From positions 19,663,926-19,727,925 of the forward strand of contig NC_072802.1 of NCBI RefSeq assembly GCF_028583425.1: a stretch of DNA of 64,000 bases, read 5' to 3'. This document shows positions 33,479 through 44,519 of this stretch, piece by piece. The notes under the pieces are model-generated. The model worked only from the letters and a program-made list of their open reading frames with translations. It did not search any database and was not told the origin of the DNA. The stretch's first letter is position 1. The number at the start of each line of letters is the position of its first letter. The stretch comes from Eublepharis macularius. Taxonomy: Eukaryota; Chordata; Lepidosauria; Squamata; Eublepharidae. Both the position numbers and the translations under genes were made by a program.

Positions 33479-33687
33479 CTCACTAGAAATGTAAGATCAT
33501 CCTAAAGGCCCCATTTCAGGCTAAGAAAAAGTGCCTGGAGGGAGCAGATCATGAGTCTTTTGTGACCTTTTAGCCTTGGTGGTGCCAACATGGCTTAAAA
33601 GAATATCTAACAGACACACTCTACTTCCTTTTCAAGGAAAGAGTGTGTGTGCACATGCACAGACAATAGATCATGCTTAGTGGGAGG

Positions 33688-33913
33688 CAGGGCTTTTTTC
33701 TGGGAAAAGAGGTGGTGGAACTCAGTGGGTTGCCCTTGGAGAAAATGGTCACATGGCCGGTGGCCCCGCCCCCTGATCTCCAGACAGAGGAGAGTTTAGA
33801 TTGCCCTCCACACCGCTGAGCGGTGATCAGGGGGCGGGGCCGCCAGCCATGTGACCATTTTCAAGAGGTTCCGGAACTCCGTTCCACCGCGTTCCCACTG
33901 AAAAAAAGCCCTG
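33688..33913. mobile_element. family A hAT-like MITE, short core
   Basis: Starts CAGGGCTTTTTTC and ends GAAAAAAAGCCCTG, with perfect 8-bp duplication GTGGGAGG (33680-33687 and 33914-33921). Central hairpin loop sequence is partly deleted. Confidence 0.92.
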
Positions 33914-33976
33914 GTGGGAGGGATCTGGAAGGCATCTTGCCCCGGGCACTCCCAAACCTGCCTCATTCATTACTAG

Positions 33977-34174
33977 GAGCCAAGCTACAAGTGACAAATG
34001 ACACTTACCTGGCCAGTGAACAGACTCACGTGTATTGGTCCCTGTTCATTTGCGCTCCACTTGCTCACCACTTGATCAAGTGGAGCGCAAGTGAATGGCA
34101 AGTGAACAGGGAGGAATACACATGAGTCTGTTCACTTGCCAGGCGAGTGTCATTCGTCACTTGTAGCTTGGCTC
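33977..34174. mobile_element. family B MITE, short-core type
   Basis: Begins GAGCCAAGCTACAAGTGAC and ends GTCACTTGTAGCTTGGCTC, flanked by TAG (33974-33976 and 34175-34177). The core has inverted CACTTGCC/GGCAAGTG words and an ACACATGAGTCTGTTC block shared with 62643-62820. Confidence 0.85.
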
Positions 34175-34199
34175 TAGGTTAAAGGCCACTGAGGCTGAG

Positions 34200-34396
34200 A
34201 GATCGGGTTGTGGCCCAGTGGTAGAGCACATGCTTCGCACGCTGAAGGCTGCAGGTTCAGCTCTCAGCATCTTCCAGTTCACGCAATCAGTGGTGTGAAA
34301 AAACTTCTGCCCGAGACTTTGGAGAGCTACTGCCAGTCAAACTAGACAAGACTGATAGATCAATAGTCTGACTCACTAGAAAACATTTTCATGTGC
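34200..34396 (+). mobile_element. tRNA-derived SINE, second type
   Basis: CAGTGGTAGAGCACATGC (A box) and GCAGGTTCAGCTC (B box) are followed by TGCCAGTCAAACTAGAC and AGTCTGACTCACTA. The body differs from the GAGCCAGTTTGG type. It resembles 50575-50755. It is a retroposon, not a tRNA gene, since there is no cloverleaf after the B box. Confidence 0.7.
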
Positions 34397-35308
34397 AAGT
34401 AAAGAATTATTATTAATTATTATTGAGGAATTAATACTGCTCAGAGTTTACAACATAAACAAATAAAACAAGATAGTATTATTTGGATAGACACTCCATT
34501 ACTTTCACGATTGCTGAATATACGTCTGGCTTTGCGTTATCCCTTGTCAATATTCTAGAAGAGGGAATGCTGAAACTGTGTCATGTGAAAATTGCATTTT
34601 GAAAGTATCTTGCAGTTCAAAATATGGAACTTGAGGTCTTTGTCACTTCCCATCCTCCCTCCCCTATAATTGTTGGATTTAGATGCTCCGTAATTACTCT
34701 GCTGCTTTAAGGTTCTTTAAAGGTATAAGAAATAAATAGCGGTTCTACAAAATAATCATTAGCAACAGAGGACACAATGTCAATGCATTATTCTGCCTTT
34801 AGCTTGTTATCTTAATGATGTAGGAGTTGAACTTCTGCGCCCATAGTACAAATAATATTTATCTACTCCGCAAATTCTGCTATTTCAGATCTGGTAGGGT
34901 GGCTTTTTAGTTTTTATTTTAATTTCCTTCTCCCTTTTCTCCTTGTTAAAAAAGGCAGGGGAAATCAGATTTGGTTTTTGATTTTTATCTACAGCTGTCA
35001 AACTACAATCTTCCTGAGCTACAACTTTTTTAATAGCTTACCCAATTCTCTCTTTGCCTTTCTCCCTTTTTCTCTACTGCTCCTCTTCCTCAGTTTGCAT
35101 TTAGATTGGAATCTCCATGGGACAAATACTTGTTTTGTGTTTCATTGTTTGCTGTAGTTGTGTCCCACTTTTCATCCAAAAATTGACTCCCAAACAGTTA
35201 ACGGCACGTAAAATCCATTATAAATTAGAATGCTATATGAAAATCTTCACAGGAAAAGGTTTCTTATCAGGATCACTGTCCTCCTTCCCCTTACCAAGGA
35301 CAAAATAG
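34397..35308. promoter_or_regulatory. repeat-poor AT-rich island, candidate conserved noncoding DNA
   Basis: About 900 bases contain no recognised repeat despite dense repeats on both sides. CGTAATTACTC (34690), AATAATCATTAGC (34752) and TTATCTTAATGATG (34806) are homeodomain-like words. Enhancer function is inference. Confidence 0.35.
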
Positions 35309-35680
35309 TGAAGAGTCCAGTAGCACCTTTAAGACTAACCAATTAGCCCTGTGGCACAGAGTGGTAAGCTGCAGTACTGCAGCCCAAGCTCTGCTCACGA
35401 CCTGAGTTCGATCCCGGCGGAAGCTGGGTTCAGGTAGCAGGCTCAAGGTTGACTCAGCCTTCTATCCTTCCGAGGTCGGTAAAATGACTACCCAGTTTCC
35501 TGGGGGTAAAGTATAGATGACTGGGGAAAGCAATGGCAAACCACCCCTTTTCGTGCGACGTCCCCCCATGGGTCAGTAATGACTCGGTGTTTGTACCTTT
35601 ACCTTTACCCTAAGCTTTCAAGAACTGGAATCTTTACTATTTTGTGACTACAGACTAACTCAGCAAACTCCTCTGGATCT
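35309..35680. mobile_element. palindromic retroelement-like copy split by a SINE
   Basis: GAGTCCAGTAGCACC and AGACTAACC lie on the left (35315-35341). TAAGCTTTCAAGAACTGG and CTACAGACTAACTCAGC lie on the right (35610-35665). Between them is the SINE at 35345-35608. Confidence 0.65.
35345..35608 (+). mobile_element. tRNA-derived SINE of Sauria/Squam type
   Basis: GCACAGAGTGGTAAGCTGC (A box) and GAGTTCGATCCCGGCGG (B box), then GACTCAGCCTTCTATCC, AATGGCAAACCACCCC and GGTCAGTAATGACTCGG, define a SINE common in lizards and snakes. The family name is from memory and tentative. It inserted into an older element. Confidence 0.75.
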
Positions 35681-35699
35681 ATTACCAAAGACCGTTGCT

Positions 35700-38249
35700 A
35701 GCTGGAGCTCAGCAGCATATAACATCAGGTACTTTTAAGAATCGCAGATGGCCAGCATTATTTTAGAAGAGGCATTCTCTCTTATGGGAGAGAGAACACG
35801 GAATGCCTCTTTTACAGTGGGTTTGCCATGACACAAGTGTACTTTGTCGAAAACTGGATCCAAATTACTCTGAGAGAAGCAAAGCTTACAAAATAGAATT
35901 TGTTTCCCTCCCTGTCCCACTGCAGCCCCTTGAACCTTCAAAATTCATCTGCCAAAGGGCGGGGGAGGGGGGGAGCAAGGGATTCTCACAAGCAACATGG
36001 CAGATGAAATGAGGATTTGCAGTATGAGGGACCTCCCTCCTGCCAACAAATGAAGTATCATTCTGCTAATATAAGTGCTGTTGTGCTGGAAGAACAATGC
36101 CTTTGGATCCGGCCCAAAGTATGTGTTTTTCTTTAGAACTAGTTTTTTTCTCATATGCTTTTTTCTGCAGATTTAATCAATGGGTAGACTAAAAGCCATG
36201 CAATTAATCGAATGAAACTTCGTTAACAGGACGGCACCCCTAACATATATAAATAATGGTTGCCATTGACCCTACAATGACAACAACTGTTTCAAGAATA
36301 GATATTTATCTGCCGCCATTTCTTTTTTCGCAGCGTTGTTGCAAGCTCAAAGCTGGGGTCATGAAACTGCAATGCTTCATATATTCCAAGTAAGATTACC
36401 GTGAACTGTATAACTTTGACCTTTTCAGGGGTGGCTTTTCTCCCCTTGGCTATTTGATTCGCTCGTCATTTTCATCCTTCCTGTTTATAGCCTTGGTAAC
36501 CTGTAGGGAAGAAGGGAGACAAGTAGCCAATCAAAATGTAGAATATTGAAAAGGTTAAAGTCTATGTTTATGAGTCCATTAAATGTTTATAGTCCTTTAC
36601 AATCTACACCGGGCATTAAAATTATGATCCCTCATTCCCATAGCAAACACAGTCACGAGAGAGGGAGATGGCAAGAGATGAATCCCTTCTGAAAGCAAAA
36701 TTTGTAATGAGACTACCCAAAAAAGGCACAATATTAATTTACTTCTTTGATGATACTAACAAAAAATAGATAATGGTGCAGAACTGAATCGTTCATATTT
36801 CCCCAGGAATCGCCGTATTAAGCATACCAGCAAATCAGACCATCGCTCCTGCTATCCATTCAGTATCACCAATCAACTGGAGAAGCCTCAACAGATATAC
36901 AGTGCATTCTCATTTATCAGCATCTTCCTAATCTGAACTTTTGGCATAGTTATCTCATTTTATGCCCGGTATATTTTATGATCTTTTCTGTGGAGGATCT
37001 AGGAGCCGAAAGAAGGCTACATCACCACCACCTATACAGGAGGTGTTACTTCAGGTCTGTCTCACTTGCTCCAATTATAGCAATTGCATGCATCGTGCTT
37101 AATCTGCATACTTAATTTTCATTGGAGCAGAGTCTTTTTTTAATCAAGTATGCACAATGTCTTCCTATTAAGGACAGACTTCCTATTTTGCTTGGGAGTT
37201 GTAACTGCGCCCTCTCTCTTAGTTCTCATATGATCCAATCTGCCTTCTGGGTCATTCTCACCCTCCACAAAATAATATTTTAATCACTCTGCCTCTTTCC
37301 TTGTGTTGACTGGATGATCATTGCCTGTCAAACTATCCCCATCTCCTAAATATGGATTACTAAAATATTTTCTGTCCTCCTGACATAGCAAGTCTCACAA
37401 TGATAAAAACTAAGAATCGTACTGTATCTCTAGTAATAATCATCATGCAATCCCCCTACTGCGATGAGAAATTCAGGTTCCGATCTCTGCATTTTTAAGA
37501 GTCTCTTCCATAAGTGTTGACTGCAAGGTAAACTTCTCCCAAGAGACCTAGTACATATGAAGCCATACAAAACAGTCCCTTGAAATTTAGGAGATTCAAG
37601 GGGTGCCATTTTTCTGTTTCCATATCTGTGTGTCATTAAGCATTCACTGGAATTTAGAGAAGAAAGGCATTGTTGGAGGGAAAAAAATGGGTAACAGCAT
37701 GATCCTACAAATGAAAAATGAAATGCATTCTCTAATATACTACCCTAGTGATGATTTTGTTAATAAAGGGAGGAGGGGGATTCATGAGCTGGATCCAGAC
37801 TAAATTGGCAATGTCCATTCATCCCCCCTTCCCACTGCAGCCCCTCCTTCATGGTGTTCCTCCAAGGGGGGTGGGGCTGTCTCCCAGAAGCAGCATTGCA
37901 AAGAATGGGCTGCCTGGTCAGAGGAAGGCAGAAGAGCCCCATTCCACTAACAGAAAATGCAGTCTGAAATACCTAGCGCTGTATTTACAGTTACCATGCT
38001 CTATTTATCTTTGGATTGTAGAGAGCAAACTAAAGGAGGCAAACAGGTTAGCAGAAATCTCATTATTACCATTAGTAATGGTCTCCAGAAAAAAAGTGGC
38101 ACACCTGCCAAATAGGTACATGTTGCCTTGATTAAAGAAAGGAGAGGAGAAAGCAGGAGGGCTGCATCAATCACAGAAGAATTAAAACAGGGAAATGCCA
38201 ATCATGGAAATGAAGAAGAATATTTATAACCCAAGTAACAATTCCCTAC
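35700..38249. promoter_or_regulatory. long repeat-poor island, candidate enhancer region
   Basis: No recognised interspersed repeat occurs in about 2.5 kb and there is no gene. An inverted repeat (AGAGGCATTCTCTCTTATGGG with its partner, 35767-35815) and many TAAT words are seen, including AATTAATCGAATG (36200) and TGCATACTTAATTTTC (37105). Conservation cannot be tested here. Confidence 0.4.
37106..37116 (+). promoter_or_regulatory. class III POU-type site GCAT-ACT-TAAT
   Basis: The word fits the published Brn-2-type pattern of GCAT and TAAT half-sites separated by 0, 2 or 3 bases. It lies in the repeat-poor island 29 kb downstream of POU3F4. ATTGCATGCATCGTG just upstream adds GCAT-like halves. 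Binding is inference. Confidence 0.35.
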
Positions 38250-38258
38250 ATGTTTTAT

Positions 38259-38260
<2 letters not shown>

Positions 38261-38289
<29 letters not shown>

Positions 38290-38400
38290 TTCAATTTATA
38301 TGCTGCCCTTCAGGACAACTTAATGCCCACTCAGAGCGGTTTACAAATTATGTCATTATTATCCCCATAACAATAATCATTACCCTGTGTGGTAGGTGGC
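38261..38400 (-). mobile_element. SINE 3' end, antisense, with (AAC)n tail
   Basis: (AAC)n at 38261-38289 is followed by ATTTATATGCTGCCCTTCAGG and AGAGCGGTTTACAAATTATG, the complement of the 3' part of the 31545-type SINE. Confidence 0.75.
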
Positions 38401-38582
38401 TTTGTTTTGCTACAAAGCTTCAATCTGCAAGCCTTTCCTTTTTCTCCCAGTAAAAAGCAGATTCAATAAAAAGCACATAAGCATGTTGTGGGTTGAATCT
38501 ACCTATCAGCCTAGTGAAATTAATTTTTCAGCTTAATATGCACTGAGCAGGCTATAGGAAAACAGGTTTGTCACTGTTTGGC

Positions 38583-38785
38583 TTATTTGGACCCAGATTC
38601 AAGACACCCAGGTTTGAAATCCATTCTGCCATGGAAGTGTGTTGGGTGACCTTGGGCCACTCACACATACTCAGCTTCACGAGGTTTTTGTAAGAATAAA
38701 ACAGAGGAGAGGAGAGCGGTGTAAGCCACTTTGAGTATCCGCTGGGGAGAAAAGCAAGACATAAAATGAAGTAAATAAATAAATA
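38583..38785 (+). mobile_element. tRNA-derived SINE, 5' decayed
   Basis: CCAGGTTTGAAATCC (B-box region), GGTGACCTTGGGCCACTC and AAGCCACTTTGAGTATCC match the 22602 type; the tail is (TAAA)n. Confidence 0.7.
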
Positions 38786-39147
38786 AAGCACCGTGAGCAT
38801 ATTCCTGAGTCTCCATCACACATTGCTGTGCAGGAAATCTACATATTTTTACTCATGCTGGTGGCTAATCTATTGATTTGGAGAGTCTCTGATTCCCCAA
38901 TGTGTTGGCTGCAGACAGAGAAGAGATGCAGCAACTGGGAAATCAGGAAAGCAGCAAGCAGAGCAAGGCAAATTTGTAAAAATTATTTAACATCTGGAAA
39001 GTGTTCTACCCACCCTCGATAATATTAGCAATTAAATGGGTGAAATTAATTATCAATAATGAATTGTTTTGTGGATACAGTAATGGACACAGACATATCA
39101 AAATGTACAGCCTGCATTTTAAAGCCTGTAGTTCTATCTCCTACACT

Positions 39148-39408
39148 GAGAGCCAATTTGGTGCAGTGGATAAGGACACGGTACTCTAATCTGGAGAACT
39201 GAGTTTGATTCCCCACTCCTCCACGTGAAGCCAGCTGGGGTCAGTCACAGCTTCCAGGAACTCTCTCAGCCCCACCCACCTCACAGGGTGATTATTGTTG
39301 TGGGGATGATAATGACGACATACTTTGAAAATAGCTCTGAGTGCGAGTTAAGTTGTCCTGAAGGGCAGTATATAAATAGAATGTTGTTGTTGTTGTTGCT
39401 GTTGTTGT

Positions 39409-39467
<59 letters not shown>
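39148..39467 (+). mobile_element. tRNA-derived SINE with (GTT)n then (ACT)n tail
   Basis: GAGAGCCAATTTGGTGCAG and GAGTTTGATTCCCCACTCC mark the promoter. CCCACCCACCTCACAGG and GGCAGTATATAAATAG mark the body end. The tail is (GTT)n at 39381-39408, switching to about 20 ACT units to 39467. It is a probable polymorphic microsatellite. Confidence 0.85.
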
Positions 39468-39906
39468 GAGTGATTTTTAAAATCAAATTAAAGCATTGTC
39501 TCCTTAAGAAGATGCCAACTGCAGATCCAGGTCACTTCTCAACTGCACATTCAGTGGAAAAGGTTGACCATCTTAGACTGATAAAGCATTGCTGTCCTTC
39601 AGACTATTGCACAGTACCATATAGCATACTTGCTTAGACTATCCAAACAACTGAGAAATTCTGTATTACCCTGTAGGTGTATTACTACAAAGCTCCTCTT
39701 GCTTGCTCGCAGCACACCGATTACCCATTTGTGCAGGTTGTGTAGGTTACATGTGCTTTGCATGTGGTCTAAAGCTCAACTTCTAGCATCTCTGATTTTT
39801 TTTAAAAAAAACACCACCGTTATGATCTTGGATAGCAAAGACAGAAAAGACCTTGGCTTGAGATCTCAGCCACCACTAGTCAGAAGAGATAGTACCAGAT
39901 AGTACC

Positions 39907-40128
39907 GGAAAGAGGTGGTGGAACTCTGTGGGTTGCCCTCAGAGAAAATGGTCACATGGCTGGTGGCCCCGCCCCCTGATCTCCAGACAGAGGAGAGTTG
40001 AGATTGCCAGCAGCACAGAGGACAATCTGGAGATCAGGGGACGGGGCCACCAGCCATGTGACCCTTTTCAAGAGGTTCCGGAACTCCGTTCCCCCGGAGT
40101 TCCCCATTCCTGCTGAAAAAAAGCCCTG
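39907..40128. mobile_element. family A hAT-like MITE, 5' end lost
   Basis: It starts inside the family at GAAAGAGGTGGTGGAAC and ends at GAAAAAAAGCCCTG. The right flank is a (TA)n run. The left terminal repeat is missing, replaced by a local AGATAGTACC duplication, so no target duplication is seen. Confidence 0.8.
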
Positions 40129-40620
40129 TATATATATATATATAATCTTGTTATTCTGTTAGATGGACCTTCGGTCTCCTTCTAAATCCATCATGATTCC
40201 ATCTCATCTCCCATGCTGTTCAACACCTACAGGACACTACGAAGATGATAAAGTATCATCCATGTGCTGACAACAGCCCGATCTGCTTTTCCTTTTTCTT
40301 GAATCCATATGAAGTGGTGGATGTTCTAAAAAAAGTATATGGAGTCAGTAATGGCTGGATGAAGGAATAGTCAACCAAAGCTCAATCCTTACAAATAAAG
40401 GTGCTATTGGTTGGTAATACTGTTGACCAAGGAAACAGAGGGTTGCACTCTGTCCCGTTTTTTTGGTCCAGCCAGTAGCTGTCCAGGCACTTGCCAGGCA
40501 GGAGTTGGTCTCGAGAAGAATGTTGAACTTATCAAGTGTGAGACCAACTGAAGACTGTGACAATGAATCTGATTACCCTTCCAGTCTCCTGGCTAGTAGG
40601 CTTGGGGCTTTTCTCTGGAG
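40129..40620. other. intergenic, nothing recognised
   Basis: A (TA)n run at 40128-40144, then sequence that looks single-copy here. No gene. Confidence 0.45.
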
Positions 40621-40628
40621 ATCCTGAC

Positions 40629-41381
40629 TAGAGATGGGCATGAGCCGCATTATGATCGGAAAAAAACCACTATAATGGTGATTGCGCATCATGAACCGGC
40701 GGATCGTGATCATCCACGGCCAATGATCCAGCGATCGGGAGGGGCCTGGATTGGGGCGATCAGGCTTGGATCGGGGATCCAGACACTCAGGCACCAGCAA
40801 TCTATTCCCCTGGCAATGGAGCCAGGGGAATGCCTGAGCTCTGTTTGCCCTCCTTCTGTCACTCTGGAAATCTGAAAGGAAGCCCAGCTTTCCTTGATCA
40901 GCAGGGCTTCCTTCCAAGCACAGAGCAGCAAAGCAGTTACAAGTTGGGAGAAGACACCCAGGGGAGGGAGGGGGAAGGGGGTGTTCTGTAGCCATGGGCA
41001 CTCCAATCTCATCCCTGCAAACCCTGACAGGCAGCTCTGACGGCCAAACACAGACCTCCTGTGTTGCTGAATGGGACCCATGCCATGGGCTCCCAGGCTG
41101 GGTTTCACTTTCTGCGAGCAGTGGAGTGGGACAGAGCTCTTGCTTGCTACTTGCTAGCCTTTGGAGAGAGAGAGAGAGACTGAGAGAGTTGGCCGCCACC
41201 ACAACCCACCTTCTCACATAGCTGGGAATACCAGCGTGCCCCGCTTTGGCATCCACGATCCACGATCCACGGTTCGGGAACGGGAGATGATCGGTGTGGA
41301 TCGTTAATTCGGGATCGGCGCCAGCACCGATCCACGATCAGCTGGATCGTTAATTTTTTTTTTGGATCGTGCCTATCTCTA
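40629..41381. mobile_element. hAT-like non-autonomous element with GATC-rich ends
   Basis: Left end TAGAGATGGGCATGAGCC and right end GGATCGTGCCTATCTCTA are inverted repeats. They are flanked by the perfect 8-bp duplication ATCCTGAC (40621-40628 and 41382-41389). The ends carry many GATCC/GATCG words in both orientations (40700-40780 and 41250-41360), like subterminal transposase-binding repeats. The 227-codon antisense open frame has no transposase features, so the element is non-autonomous. Confidence 0.85.
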
Positions 41382-41775
41382 ATCCTGACTCACCATGCTC
41401 ATTGGGTATAAAACAGTCTCTAAGGGGAGTCTCTTTTTCTCACCCCAGTCTAGAGCTGGATTCGAGCAGATCCTAACACTCCCTCTAAAGGATTAGGTTC
41501 TCAGCCTGAGGGTACTGTTCAGTCCAGCCATGCCCAAATGGCATCTGTGGCTTGAAGCACCTTTCATTGAGTTTATTTGGTGCACCATCGATGGCTCTTA
41601 CAAACTTGATCCATTCACAATTATCCATGCACTGATAATGTCTGCATTAGATTACTACAACGAACGTTAGGAGCTGCTAATATTTGAAGACATCCTGAAA
41701 TGGCAACTTCAGAATAACGGGAACAAGAAGAATTGGGCTTATCTCACCAATATTTAAAGACGAGATGGTCTTAAC

Positions 41776-42013
41776 CAGGGCTTTTTTCTGGGAAAAGAGG
41801 TGGTGGAACTCAGTGGGTTGCCCTAGGAGAAAATGGTCACATGGCTGGTGGCCCTGCCCCCTGATCTCCAGACAGAGGGGAGTTGAGATTGCCGGAGGGC
41901 AATCTCAACTCCCCTCTGTCTGGAGATCAGGGGGCAGGGCCACCGGCCATGTGACCATTTTCAAGAGGTTCCGGAACTCCGTTCCACCGCGTTCTGGCTG
42001 AAAAAAAGCCCTG
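41776..42013. mobile_element. family A hAT-like MITE (left arm copy)
   Basis: Starts CAGGGCTTTTTTC and ends GAAAAAAAGCCCTG, with perfect duplication GTCTTAAC (41768-41775 and 42014-42021). It inserted before the surrounding inverted duplication. Confidence 0.92.
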
Positions 42014-42151
42014 GTCTTAACGATTCTGGTGCCCTGGGCAAACGATTCTGGTGCCCCCTGATCTCACCCCTCCTTCCTTGGCTGAGGTGGGGGGCAGTGA
42101 TTCTGGGGCCCCATCCTGGCCTTTTGCCCAGGACACCAGAATCGTTAAGAC

Positions 42152-42389
42152 CAGGGCTTTTTTTCAGCCAGAACGCGGTGGAACGGAGTTCCGGAACCTC
42201 TTGAAAATGGTCACATGGCCGGTGGCCCTGCCCCCTGATCTCCAGACAGAGGGGAGTTGAGATTGCCCTCCGGCAATCTCAACTCCCCTCTGTCTGGAGA
42301 TCAGGGGGCAGGGCCACCAGCCATGTGACCATTTTCTCCTAGGGCAACCCACTGAGTTCCACCACCTCTTTTCCCAGAAAAAAGCCCTG
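42152..42389. mobile_element. family A hAT-like MITE (right arm copy)
   Basis: This is the inverted duplicate of 41776-42013, flanked by GTTAAGAC on both sides, the complement of the left copy's duplication. It arose by segmental duplication, not by its own transposition. Confidence 0.92.
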
Positions 42390-42502
42390 GTTAAGACCAT
42401 CTCGTCTTTAAATATTGGTGAGATAAGCCCAATTCTTCTTGTTCCCGTTATTCTGAAGTTGCCATTTCAGGATGTCTTCAAATATTAGCAGCTCCTAACG
42501 TT

Positions 42503-42693
42503 CCCTCTGTCTGGAGATCAGGGGGCAGGGCCACCGGCCATGTGACCATTTTCAAGAGGTTCCGGAACTCCGTTCCACCGCGTTCTGGCTGAAAAAAAGC
42601 CCTGGTCTTAACGATTCTGGTGCCCTGGGCAAAAGGCCAGGATGGGGCCCCAGAATCACTGCTCCCCACCTCAGCCAAGGAAGGAGGGGTGAG
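42503..42693. repeat. third, partial copy of the duplicated segment
   Basis: This is the reverse complement of 42063-42253, with one mismatch seen near 42662 (T for C). It joins directly to the right arm at 42502/42503. It contains the right part of a family A element (42503-42604), then the spacer in inverse orientation. It makes the locus an inverted triplication-like structure. Confidence 0.85.
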
Positions 42694-43104
42694 CCACCAC
42701 TGCCACTCAACACATGTGAGGAAGGGGTGAGCCACCACTGCCACCAGCGGCCACCTGCCCGAGCCCCAGGAAGGGAAGGTCCAAGAAGCAGCAGGAGCTG
42801 CTGCTTTTCTTCGTTCCCTCTCCTTTGAGTGGCTGGGACTGTGGGCAGTCAGGTCTCCCTCGAGCATGGGGCCGTGGGACAGTTGCCCTGTTTCTCATTG
42901 GCTAAGACTGACCTTGCTTAAAGATTGTCACTGGTTATCGTTTTACTTCCAGGCACAATTCGAGGTGCTAGTTTTAACCTCCCATTCCCACTTTGGCAGG
43001 TGGGATGGATTTGGAAAGCATCCCTATCTGGAACATGGTATCTGGAGAACTCTCTACTTTATGAGCCTGCTAACTATTGCAATCTTCAGTGAAGGCTTTG
43101 ATCT
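42694..43104. other. intergenic, nothing recognised
   Basis: No gene. A short direct duplication (GGGTGAGCCACCACTGCCAC at about 42688 and 42726) follows the end of the rearranged segment. Confidence 0.5.
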
Positions 43105-43357
43105 GAGAGCCAGTTTGGTGTAGTGGATAAGAGTGCGGGACTCTAATCTGGAGAACCAGGTTTGATTCCCCACTCCTCCATGAAACCAGCTGGGTGACCT
43201 TGGGTCTGTCACAGCTTCTAGAAGCTCTCTCAGTGATAACTAGACAGAGGATGATTATTGTTGTGGGGATAATAATAACATACTTTGTAAACCTCTCTGA
43301 TTGGGCATTAAGTTGTCCTGAGGGTGGTATATAAATCAAATGTTGTTGTTGTTATTG
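43105..43357 (+). mobile_element. tRNA-derived SINE with (GTT)n tail
   Basis: GAGAGCCAGTTTGGTGTAG, GGTTTGATTCCCCACTCC and GGTGACCTTGGGTCTGTC match the 31545 type, ending GGTGGTATATAAATC and (GTT)n. Confidence 0.85.
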
Positions 43358-43589
43358 AATGCCCCATCTTCAAAGGTAACATCAGTGATAACTAGACAGA
43401 GGTCCTTCTCTGCAGTAAAGCCCTGTCTATAGGACTCTCTCTACAGATCTACTCATTGGTATAACTTTCAAAATATTTATTTCTATACCACTTTTCAATC
43501 ACACAATGGCTTCCAAATTGGCTCAAAGGAATCAAAAGACAATACAAATGACAAGTTCAATCATTGGGATCATTGGGAAGGAGGTTCTC

Positions 43590-44510
43590 AGACGGGGCTT
43601 ATACTCTCCCTTTGATTATCACAGTTGGCAATGATGAGCTTGAAGGAAAGGACCTCTCCACCAGAGCTTGATCCAACCGCTAGTGCCAGTTCCGAGGGTT
43701 AGGATCCTGGGGGTGATCCTGGATACCTCCCTGAAAATGGAGGCACAGGTCACAGCGGTTGTCAGGCCCTCTTTTTTCCATCTGTGCCAGACCAGGCAAC
43801 TTGTCCCGTACCTGTCAACCCGTGACTTAACTACAGTGATCCAGGCAATGGTCTTCTCTAGACTAGATTACTGCAACTCGCTCTACACGGGGCTGCCCTT
43901 GAGCCTGACCCAGAGATTACAGCTGGTACAAAATGCAGTGGCACATGTTATTATGAGAGTGACAAATGGGGCACATATAACACCCATATTACGCGAGCTG
44001 CATTGGTTGCCTGTGGAGTACCGGATCAGATTCAAGGTTTTGGTACTGACCTATAAGGCCCTATGTGGACTGGGACCAGTGTATCTGCAGGACTGCCTCT
44101 CCCCATATATTCCCTGGCGGACACTCCGATCAGGAGATAAACAGCTGTTGGTGGTCCCTGGCCCCAAGGAGGCTCGCTTAGCCTCGACCAGAGCCAGGGC
44201 CTTTTCGGTCCTGGCTCCCAACTGGTGGAATGCTCTGTCTGCTGAGACCAGGGCCCGGCAAGACCTACTATCTTTTCGCCGGGCCTTTAAGACATAGCTG
44301 ATCTGCCAGGCACATGGCTGAGGTGGACCTCCACTGGCCTGAAACAACAAGGGGTGTATAAAACCTAACCCTCCCTACGAAGGCTGTCCACCATCCTGTT
44401 TTAATTTGTAAGGCTGACTATATAACTAGAAATATGTTTTTATTTTAATGATATTTTAAAATGTTGGATGGAAATGGAATTTTATTGTATTTTAATGTTC
44501 TGCACACACA
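43590..44510 (+). mobile_element. L2/CR1-clade LINE, 5'-truncated, with reverse-transcriptase tail
   Basis: An open frame at 43668-44297 (209 codons) encodes the end of a non-LTR retrotransposon reverse transcriptase. Diagnostic blocks are SRLDYCNSLYTGLP, HITPILRELHWLPV, RIRFKVLVLTYKAL and ARAFSVLAPNWWNAL, ending FRRAFKT. The catalytic YADD-type region would lie upstream and is missing, so this copy is dead. An intact frame of this length suggests a fairly recent insertion. The 3' UTR runs to about 44510. L2 is favoured over CR1, but the clade is not certain. Confidence 0.88.
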
Positions 44511-44519
44511 AGACAGTAA

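Larger units (their letters stand above)
41663..42502. repeat. inverted duplication (palindrome), 380-bp arms
   Basis: 41663-42042 and 42123-42502 are reverse complements in the stretches I compared, apart from the last few loop-proximal bases where I saw a difference. An 80-base spacer separates them. Each arm holds unique DNA plus a whole family A element. The match continues in 42503-42693. Confidence 0.88.

Noticed and set aside
34200..34275. tRNA gene
   Set aside because: A and B boxes are present but no acceptor-stem pairing or complete cloverleaf is seen, and a SINE body follows.
40573..41256. 227-codon antisense frame
   Set aside because: It lies almost wholly inside a non-autonomous hAT element and shows no transposase motif.
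41765..42400. Two identical 78-residue frames in opposite orientation
   Set aside because: They are translations of the two arms of the inverted duplication through a hairpin MITE, not genes.
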